Under the pieces are notes generated by a model, which saw only the letters and a program-made list of their open reading frames with translations, was not told the origin of the DNA and ran no database searches. The position numbers and the translations under genes are program-made. From Uranotaenia lowii (Eukaryota > Arthropoda > Insecta > Diptera > Culicidae), in the NCBI RefSeq assembly GCF_029784155.1, contig NC_073691.1, forward strand, positions 137,466,409 to 137,530,408: a stretch of DNA of 64,000 nt, given 5' to 3'. Each line of letters starts with the position of its first letter. The first letter of the stretch is position 1. Shown here piece after piece: positions 55,788-64,000 of the stretch.

Positions 55788-56563
55788 TTTTTTCAATAAG
55801 TAGTTTGGTACTTAAGTGACAATTCTGATGCGAAATATGTAGGAAATCTAGGAAAGAAGCAATTGAGCAGTTTGTCGAGTTTGGAATCCGACGCGTGGCG
55901 CCATGATGCTATGGCACCATGTACTGAACATAGTAAATAATCAAGAGAAGGTGATATGAACCAATGCCAAGTGAGCAATTGAGATAGAGAAAGAGTTTTA
56001 TGATCATTTTACGATTTTTTGGAAGCTGAATTAAAAGGCCGCTGGAAGCTGAATAGAAAATCATCAAGACTTGTTTTGTAACTTGAAAGTATCAATAAGA
56101 ACTTAAACATTGAGCTGCAGAGAACGTATTTCATATCAATGATGGTGCTGAGTAAGCTGTTTTGTACCTTGTGGTTGCACAGAAATAAAAACTGTTTACG
56201 AGAATCTTGAATGTTATCAAATCACCATGCTGGCTCCGGATCGTTTGCAGTGATATGAAATTATGGGACCTCATGTTTCAAAACAAAACAACACAATATG
56301 GTATTTAGTGTTTATTAACAGTAGAGAAATTCTTTAGGAATAACAAGTTTCTCACAATTACAATTGAGCGCACTCGATTCTTTCGCCCTAACTAAAACAT
56401 TTATAGCGCCAAATTCCTAGTAAAATAAATTCTACTTCTATTTCTATTTTCGAGCAACGTTAATAACATGTTATTGCATCATAAAGTTTGAGAGATTTAT
56501 TCATTTCACAATAAAAGTCTAGCTACAGCCTAATTTCTTCATGCTTCGTGGCTTCTAGCCGTG
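55788..56563. other. Intergenic stretch, nothing recognised
   Basis: No coding or element boundary supported. Confidence 0.3.
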
Positions 56564-56921
56564 CACAGTGGTTTAAAACTCGAAAAACGTGATCATGGGC
56601 TTTTGGATGCCTCAGATGTCAAAATAGCTTAATGGCATGTTCGACAATGTTTCATTATTTTCAATTGCGTATATTTTGCCATTTTTTTTTCTGATCGATG
56701 CACCTAAAAGTGAGATATTTTTTTTATTTTTTGAATTTGTCATCCAATCAAAATGACGTGTTCAGAAAAGCTGTAGAAAATACAATTTTGAAAAACTTTG
56801 TAAAAGTTTTTGAAGCTCTATCTTTTAATACAACAGATTTATAGACATTTTTCTATAAACTAACCTCAAAAAACGAAATTTTCGTTTAACTTTTTTCAAA
56901 GTGACTTTCGAGTCTTACTAT

Positions 56922-57699
56922 CAGAGCATACAAATTTCACCGTCAGCAGTCATAAAACTGTGACTGTGAAAAAGTTAAAGCAGTCGCATTCATAAAAGAC
57001 GCCTTCAAATGAGTAACCAAGCAAACAATCTCGCCTCAACCTTCAGTCAAATGAAGCGTCGGAATAATCATAGTCGCCTTCAGCCCGTCGTCGTCTTTTT
57101 GACTGTGACGGAATAATGTTTAGATGAAAAAAAAAACATCTTAAGACGACGCCGAAAAACACAGGTTTCGTTATGTTCGTGGTCGTGAAAAAAAAATCTG
57201 AAAACAACGATCATCGTTTCCGTTTTTGGAGATCAGTCCAGGTTAGTTCGGAACCGGGACATTTTCGAACGTAACATCAACTGTCACGACCGATGAGAAA
57301 TCGCTAGGGACTAGAAGGACAATATCGACTATGCGCAAAAAAATTGCCTTTCATAATTATCTTTATGAAAATTCCTTTACAATATTGTAATTTCGCAATT
57401 GGTAGTATTTTTTTAATCCGAATTTTATTATTTTTTGACACTGGCAAATCGCCCAACAAGCAATCTGAATACACAAAATTTTTCGAATCATACATAAAAT
57501 GCTTTGAACCGACGTCGTCAATTTGCTTGACGACCGTCGTTTGAAAAATAACATCCGTCACGTGAAAAGAAATCCATGACGATAGTCAAGCTTTTCAGTC
57601 TCTTGAAGCTTGACTAGTAGTCAAATGAGATTTGAAACGTGACGATGAAGGAAAATCAGCAACCATGTCAACTATGATGCTTGAAAAATGTCTGCTCTG
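56922..57699. mobile_element. hAT MITE inserted in the left arm of the Transib element
   Basis: Exact 8-bp duplication CTTACTAT at 56914-56921 and 57700-57707. Ends CAGAGCA and TGCTCTG are inverted. Subterminal CTGTGACTGTGAA and GTCAAATGA motifs are shared with the element at 13227. The Transib arm resumes without loss after it, which confirms the boundaries. Confidence 0.9.
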
Positions 57700-58415
57700 C
57701 TTACTATATATGAGAGAGTTGTAACAATTGTGAAAGTACACAACATCATTGAAGGTGTCAAGTTTCTATCTTGACGTTAAATGGTACTTTTTGTATAATT
57801 ACGTTTTAAAATTGCATATTTTCAACGTTCCATATCTCTTAAAGTTGCAAATTTATGAAAACAAAATTATATGCATTTGAAAGGCACATTCTTAAGCTTT
57901 AATGAACATATAAATTCATTTGTATGTATCAGGTTTTAATACTAAAATCATTTATCTGAAAGATGGTAGTTTTGAAGTTTTTGTTAAGCCAGCCTGGCGA
58001 TCTCTTGCTGTTTAGCAAAAGGAAGGATGAAATCTTTTTTTTTCTATCCCTACCGTTGACAAGTGAAGACGACAGTTCTTAATTTGTTAAGATTAAATTT
58101 TATTTCATAGAGCAAGATTGAAGAGTTGGCCCTGTCTAGAAGAATTAGTTCCATTATAGTTAGTAAATCATTTATCTGAAAGAAGGTAGTTTTGAAGTAA
58201 TTTTGCATTTTGCGTATTTTATCAACACACATCTTTACAAATGTTGCCACGAAAGTGGCATAGATGGATGATTTTGTGACCTTTAATTTTCATGGCTTTT
58301 TTTATGTTTTTTCTTTGTTTATGAAGTTTTATTTTTGGTTTAATAGTTGTGTAAGAGAGTAAATAAGAATGAAATATTAAAATTAATTTTCATGATCTTC
58401 TTGTTTTGATTGTTC

Positions 58416-58662
58416 TTAACCAAGCATGTAGATTGTATCGGCAACAAAGGGAAAATGTGTTCTTGGTTTAGATTTTCTTAGGCTTGTTATAAAAGATTCC
58501 GAAAATTCGAGCATCCGATGCATAAGGTCGATGTTTGTTGCTTGCCTTGAAAATTTTCGAGTGTGATGTTCTCTAAAATTTCGATTATCCTTTCTCCTAG
58601 ACTCTTGAGCGTCTTCGGATAATTGCCCAATGGGTATTGAAAAGTGTTTCACGATTTGAGCT
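58416..58662 (-). pseudogene. Last exon of a Transib transposase (RAG1-like catalytic Glu region)
   Basis: Minus-strand frame ending with a stop at 58416. It reads SIPIGQLSEDAQESRRKDNR, then NFREHHTRKFSRQATNIDLM and HRMLEFSESFITSLRKSKP. The order SE-x-x-x-E-x-x-x-K...FR...R...D...S...I matches the conserved C-terminal region of Transib transposases and of RAG1, where the second Glu is the third catalytic acid; here it is encoded at 58602-58604. A plausible acceptor TATTATAG precedes it (AG at 58663-58664, minus strand), so it was probably a separate exon. The two catalytic Asp residues would lie in missing exons. The frame is still open, so decay is recent or weak. The homology is from memory of the family, not a search. 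Confidence 0.75.
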
Positions 58663-59686
58663 CTATAATATAAAATTTAAGAACTGTCGTCTTCACTTGT
58701 CAACGGTAGGAATAGAAAAAAAAGAAGATTTCATCCTTCCTTTTGTTAAACAGCAAGCGATCGCCAGGCTGGCTTAACAAAAACTTCAAAACTACCATCT
58801 TTCAGATAAATGATTTTAGTATTAAAACCTGATACATACAAATGAATTTATATGTTCATTAAAGCTTAAGAATGTGCCTTTCAAATGCATATAATTTTGT
58901 TTTCATAAGTTTGCAACTTTAAGAGATATGGAACGTTGAAAATATGCAATGTTAAAACGTAATTATACAAAAAGTACCATTTAACGTCAAGATAGAAACT
59001 TGACATCTTCAATGAAGTTGTGTACTTCTACAATTGTTACAAATCTCTCATATATAGTAAGACTCGAATGTCACTTTGAAAAAAGTTAAACGAAAATTTC
59101 GTTTTTTGAGGTAAGTTTATAGAAAAATGTCTATAAATCTGTTGTTTTAAAAGATATAGCTTCAAAAGCTTTTACAAAGTTTTTCAAAATTGTATTTTCT
59201 ACAGCTTTTCTGAACACGTCATTTTGATTGGATGACAAATTCAAAAAATACAAAAAAATAACTCACTTTTAGGTGGATCGATCAGAAAAAAAATAATGGC
59301 AAAATATGCGCAATTGAAAATAATGAAACATTGTGCAACATGTCATTAAGCTATTTTGACATCTAAGGCATCAAAAAGCCCATGATCACGTTTTTCGAGT
59401 TTTAAACCACTGTGCCGTGTCAACAAATGGATGATTTTTTTTACAAATTAAAACTGATGAATAAATATTGTTTGATAAATAATTTAGGAAAAAGGGTATT
59501 TTTTAACATATACTTATATTTGACTTATAATTTTTTTTCAGTAAGGAAAATTAAATAGAATGCTGCGAATGTGTTTTGAAGTGTACTCTAGATTTAAAAA
59601 AAAATGAACATACACGTACCGGATCTCAATGAAACATGATGTTTCCTCGAAGCAAAAACCACCAACTTGCAAAAAATGTAAATGAG

Positions 59687-59902
59687 GCTTATTCTGCGAC
59701 TCATGTGACGTGACTTGGGAAATTTCATATAATTTTTCTAGCTTAAATAGCCTCTCTAGCCTCGAATTTTTCGTTCAGATGAGCTGGTATTAGTCTTCAG
59801 AGCTCATCGATGCTCAAATTTTTTTTTTACTGAAGCATTTCCTAAAGTCGGGAGGAATAAGTAAAATTTAGTGAGTCACGTCACTCGAGTCGCAGAATAA
59901 GC
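59687..59902. mobile_element. 216-bp MITE, GCTTATTCTGCGACTC family
   Basis: Inverted ends GCTTATTCTGCGACTCATGT at 59687 and the complement of GCTTATTCTGCGACTCGAGT at 59902, continuing through GACGTGAC. Target duplication unresolved. Confidence 0.75.
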
Positions 59903-59924
59903 ACCAATAATGTTTGCCATTATC

Positions 59925-60010
59925 GGGACTCGATCTTCGGCCGTTAGCTCAAGTCTTCTACTTGACTTTGAACCACAAGAGATCTAACATCTGGTAGGAA
60001 CCCATCAAGG
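59925..60010 (-). mobile_element. Possible tRNA-derived SINE relic
   Basis: On the minus strand TTAGATCTCTTGTGG resembles an A box and GATCGAGTCCC a B box, about 50 bases apart. No clear tail or target duplication; tentative. Confidence 0.3.
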
Positions 60011-61719
60011 AAAAAAAAATAGAGGACTTGAAGGCTATCCTCTAGGTTACGAGCTGCGGCATATATTTAGAAAAAAAAGATTCTAAAGATATTTATGTGT
60101 CACCTTGAATGAGAAAAAGCTTAAAGTACTATAAGTAATATTTCTGGTCCAATTTTGTTAGTCCATTGACTCTAAACAATGTATGACTAACAATTCAGAT
60201 TTTATATTAATTATTATTTCATTGTTTAGTAACAAATTTTCTGATTTCATTTTCCAACATCAATTGAAAATATATGAGGAGTATAAGTGCAAAAATGATC
60301 GATCATGAGTTAATAAATCCAAACGATTCTTTAGCTTAAAAACTATATTTTGTGATTATTATTTGGCCGAACACAACAACTCAAAAGCATTTTTTCTCGA
60401 AATTAGCATTTATGCACTTAGGTATACCCCTTTGGCTTTCAGAGCCTCATACGATTTTAGAACGCGGTGAAAAATTTGCGCTTACCAAAACATGCGTTGT
60501 GCAAGCTTTTAGATATGGAAATCAATGCTTGGGCCTTAAAGCCTTATGAGGGTTTTTTTGCCATTACCGAATGATTTTTCGCCGGGGTCTTCAGATTTTC
60601 AAAAAAAAAAATCAAATTGGGTTCATTTCAACAACTTTTGTCAGATTTTGAAAAATCAGATTTTTCGAGATATCGAATTTAAATTTTTTTTCGTGGTAAT
60701 AATTTTTTAAATTCTCATATGTCATTTTAAAACTGAATTAAAAATAGAGCACTAGAAGCCATTGTAATGTTATCAGCTATTCAATTAAAATATATAAAAA
60801 ACCCTACATAGTAAACTCATATGTAGGTACTTTTATGATAAATTGTATGCAAAATATGGAAGGTATTTATGTACAAAACATTGTAAAACATTGAAGTTGT
60901 TAATTTTTCTACAAAAAACCTTTGACAATGTTATTTTGAATAGTTTTGTGACAATTATCCAGTAATGTCACTTGAATAATTGTTTACATATGTGTAAAGT
61001 AACAATCCCATTACTGGCAATTATTATTTTGAAAATAGACTTAGAATATAATGATTGAAATTTAATTTGTTCCTGCGTTTGTTCGAGTGCTGTTAGAAGC
61101 CCACACTACCTGCAATGTGATGTTGCTATTCGATATTTGTTAGTTTTGAAAATATTTTGTCTTTTTTTTAATAACTCGTAAAGGAGTATCTAAATGGTCC
61201 ATTTTGGTGTCTTGAGATGAAAGTTGCAACATTCATATAACTACAAAATCTTAGTTATAACTGAAATTTTTTTTTCTCGAAACTGACTTTTAACAATTTT
61301 TTAAGTTTTTCTCACGATTATTCGTATATTTATAATATTTTATTTCAGTAGGTAGCTAGGTACCTCATGGGATTTCAATGCGTTTAATGCTCTTTTTCAT
61401 AATTTCAGTTTAAAAAATGCATTTATTTTATCAAGAAAATCTAAAATGTCAAATATTTTTAAAAACATATTTTTTTAAATCTGCGAATTACAATGGTTTT
61501 TTTTTTGTTTAAATGAATAAAACTGTGAAAGTTGTGGAAAACCTGGAAACCACCAGCTTTAACCGTTTCCTGAAACCGGAAAATATTTTTCTCGATTTTC
61601 TAACATGCGAAGTACGTTCGTTAATCAATTCTGTAACTTTTTATTAACGACTATGCGAAGGGTGAATGGTAAGAGAAATAAAACGAGAAATCTTCAAATG
61701 AAAAATTGTGCTTGGTAGG
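60011..61719. other. AT-rich stretch, nothing recognised
   Basis: A 65-codon open frame at 60352-60549 is unsupported. No TIR pair found. Confidence 0.3.
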
Positions 61720-61721
61720 TA

Positions 61722-62830
61722 CAGTAGTTTTTCGATTTTATCACTATTCGATTTTATCAATACTCGCCAAATTCACGCTCGATTTTATCACGGCTATTGT
61801 TTCGATTTTATCACGCTTTTTTGAAAATCATTCCGAAACCATTTCCAGGACCTTAATTTTCGTTCAAAAGCGTAGAGCGTCTTTGTTCTTGATAGTTTTA
61901 ATGGTTTATCTTATGGTGATAAGAATTCAATAATATGAAACTGCCATTGAACTGCTTTTTTTAGCTGTATAGTGTTTAAAATCGTCATTTGAATTTTAAA
62001 AACACTTGAAATAATTGACATAAGTATTCTAACATCATGCTAATGCTAGTGTTGTTATTTGTGCTTGATTAGCCGCTCTAAAAAGGGAAACTTTTTTGGT
62101 TATGCAAATCCTATAATGATGTGGGTGAATTTAAGCGTTTTTGAAAAGAGATAAGTGTCTCAGATTTCTATGTTTAATTTGTTTATTTGAAAGGATGGTG
62201 TGCGCAATTCTGATTGGACACCCTTTAGTATTGTCTGAATGGATAATTTTGGAAGATCAAAATGAAATTCTGCTAGCTTTGTCTTAAAATATGTACAAAG
62301 GACTAAGATTACTGTTTTTTTACTTATGAAAAACAAAGAATTATCTGCCCATTAAGCAAATTTCGAGAAACACACTTTGAAAGTCAAAGTTGAGAAATTT
62401 TCAAAAAAAATTGAAATTTGAAATTTGCAGAAGAAATTTTTTTGATGATTTTTTCTTTGAACTTTTTTCAAAATCGACATAAGAGACTGTAAAATTTCTA
62501 TAAAAACTAAATAATTCACTTTAATTAGATGTAGACAATCAAATGAATATTCTACATGTTTTTATTTCGAGAAAAAATCTTAATATTGCTATAGAGAAGA
62601 ATAATTTGAACTGAAATCGATCCTTTGTGTTTAGTAATCTTTGATAATTACATCTTATTATCAAAATTCATTGATACAAAACGTTTTCACTACTGAAAAT
62701 ATTTTAAATTATTGATTAAATACAATAAAAATCCTTTTTTCCACTTTAATTTTTTGTTTCGCCAAATTCACGGTTTCGCCATATTCACGGTAAAATTTTT
62801 TTTGACCGTGATAAAATCGAAAAACTACTG
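61722..62830. mobile_element. TA-flanked element with TCGATTTTATCAC repeats
   Basis: TA at 61720-61721 and 62831-62832. Perfect TIR CAGTAGTTTTTCGATTTTAT, continuing CAC, over about 23 bp. Four direct copies of TCGATTTTATCA lie within the first 90 bp of the left end, and CCAAATTCACG-type motifs occur at both ends. The 75-codon frame at the left end comes from this repeat. No transposase; Tc1/mariner or pogo-type non-autonomous element. Confidence 0.85.
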
Positions 62831-62832
62831 TA

Positions 62833-63390
62833 TTACCGAAATAACGTAATATTTATCGAACATCCTATATTGTTTTTATCTTTTCAGCTTAATAACTGCC
62901 CAGAGTTCGAGAATCGCCGAAATTGGAAGTCTTTTGTCAAATTTTCAACATAACATCACCAGAACTCTAATAAAGCTATAATTAGGCAAATAAGCTCTAT
63001 TCTAGAAACGTCATCATGACCAATTTTTGAATCCTCGATAAAATTATCATGATTCAAAATTTGATCATCAAAGCTTCTGTAAAGCTAATATTTTTGAAAT
63101 ATTTGCACTGTTAATCCATCAACATGGCTTCATTTTGAGCCCTTTGATTTTGCGATAAACATGGCGTTAGTCAAATCAATGCTTAATAGCTTTTTAATGG
63201 TCAGATAAATGGCTAATTAGTTTTTTAATGGTTTGATGATGACAATATAAAAAGCTAAAATTTGACTTTTCTCTCGCTAGCCAACCAATTACACGCTTAG
63301 GATGAGTTCCTCATTTCTGAGTTGTTAATCATTAGTACAGTAAATGAGGACAGACATTTTGAATGAAAAGGGATTGGTTTTGAATGACCC
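62833..63390. other. AT-rich stretch, nothing recognised
   Basis: No supported feature. Confidence 0.3.
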
Positions 63391-63830
63391 GTGGAACAAA
63401 CCATGAGCTGAAATCAAATTTCGTTGTCTGACGCCATCTTAAAATCCAGAATGGTGGCCTTCGCTTAACTTTCAAATGTTGTAAATAACTGAAAATCGTA
63501 TAAAAGCCCCACAATATGGACATTGATTAAAAGGGCTAAGCTGAAAGAAGTCGAATTTCGCTATAGGACGCCATCTAGATATCCAAGATGGCGGCTTCCA
63601 CTGAAGATTTAAATGATTTTAATCACTGAAAATCACATGAAATACCCACAATACTGTCATTGGATAAAATGACTTAATCAGTTTAAGTCGAATTTCTCTA
63701 TCAGACGCCATCTTGAAATCCAAGATGGCCACTTTTGCTGAACCTTAAAATGATGTAAATAACTAAAAATCGCATGAAACCCCTACAATATGGGTATAAA
63801 CTTAAAGGCTAAACTATCATTTTTTCAATA
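63391..63830. repeat. Tandem repeat, about 137-bp unit, three copies
   Basis: Each unit has GACGCCATCTTGAAATCCAA followed by GATGGCGGC (at about 63431, 63570 and 63705), then a phrase like AATGATGTAAATAACTGAAA and ATCGCATGAAA...CCCACAATATGG. Part of the unit, GCCATCTTGAAATCCAAGAT then GGC, is a near-palindrome. Confidence 0.72.
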
Positions 63831-63887
63831 AAAAACCTTGAACAACAGTTTATTTCCCCCTTCTGGATTTTAAAAAAAATCGAAAGA

Positions 63888-63909
63888 GGGGGGGGGGAGG
63901 GGGGGGGGG
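63888..63909. repeat. G tract (10 G, A, 11 G)
   Basis: Almost uninterrupted G run. Length is prone to sequencing or assembly error; it could form a quadruplex. Confidence 0.8.
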
Positions 63910-64000
63910 CAAAAGAAGAAACTGAAATTTATTGCGGCCTAATTAAACCGTCATTAAACGTGCTGCATATAACTACCCGGATATAGGTACTAAATCTAAA

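Larger units (their letters stand above)
56564..59414 (-). mobile_element. Transib (RAG1-related) transposon with very long inverted repeats
   Basis: Ends are CACAGTGGTTTAAAACTCGA and its complement, giving the heptamer CACAGTG at both termini. The 5-bp GC-rich repeat CCGTG flanks it (56559-56563 and 59415-59419). Both the CACWRTG terminus and a 5-bp GC-rich duplication are defining for Transib. The arms pair over about 735 bp (56564-56921 plus 57708-58082 against 58677-59414), once the hAT insertion in the left arm is removed. The 590-bp centre holds the last exon of a Transib transposase on the minus strand. A nonamer-like CGAAAAACG follows the heptamer after 10 bp on both sides. Most of the transposase is absent, so this copy is non-autonomous. 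Confidence 0.82.

Noticed and set aside
1..64000. Endogenous viral sequence
   Set aside because: No viral replicase, glycoprotein or capsid motifs were seen; all RT-like sequence belongs to non-LTR retrotransposons.

Overview
The window looks like nuclear DNA of a dipteran, most likely a culicid mosquito with a transposon-rich genome. Three things point there: AT-rich sequence with 59 to 78 bp introns, several DD37E (ITmD37E-type) Tc1/mariner elements, a group known mainly from mosquitoes, and many layers of nested miniature transposons. No bacterial, viral or organellar gene was recognised. Species cannot be read from the sequence alone.

The one confident host gene is a membrane-bound M1-family aminopeptidase (APN type) on the + strand. 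It has five coding exons: 37412-38322, 50570-51700, 51779-52205, 52269-52354 and 52414-53059, encoding 1066 residues with a poly(A) signal at 53122. Intron 1 is about 12.2 kb and is filled with mobile DNA: hAT, Harbinger-like and TA-flanked MITEs, a transposase pseudogene, a local duplication, and two small candidate genes (exon with a 57-codon ORF near 43.0-43.25 kb; a 75-codon ORF at 46866).

Layout. 0-1.3 kb: 3' end of an I/Loa/R1-type non-LTR retrotransposon. 1.6-6.2 kb: direct repeats, TIR elements, an old DD37E element and an almost intact DD37E element (4942-6240) lying against it. 8.4-12 kb: TA-flanked MITE and hAT MITEs. 12.4-14.6 kb: decayed APE-type retrotransposon split by a hAT insertion. 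15.1-15.5 kb: GC-richer patch resembling a 5' UTR exon. 16.1-19.5 kb: two more DD37E copies. 24.2-31.5 kb: a nested complex with a large inverted-repeat pair outside and hAT, SINE and piggyBac-like insertions within. 32.5-36.8 kb: five TIR elements and fragments. 37.3-53.1 kb: the aminopeptidase gene. 53.6-54.9 kb: tandem array made from a TIR-bounded unit, itself split by a hAT insertion. 55-55.65 kb: tandem repeat. 56.56-59.41 kb: a 2.85 kb palindromic element that I identify as a Transib (RAG1-related) transposon. 59.7-64 kb: small MITEs, a TA-flanked 1.1 kb element, and a tandem repeat followed by a G tract.

The most striking item is the Transib element. Its ends read CACAGTG (identical to the V(D)J recombination heptamer), it is flanked by a 5-bp GC-rich direct repeat (CCGTG), and its centre encodes a peptide matching the C-terminal catalytic-glutamate region shared by Transib transposases and RAG1. 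Its inverted repeats are unusually long, about 735 bp each. A second strong pattern is a set of hAT MITEs, at least eight of them with 8-bp target duplications, several of which carry family-specific short subterminal repeats.
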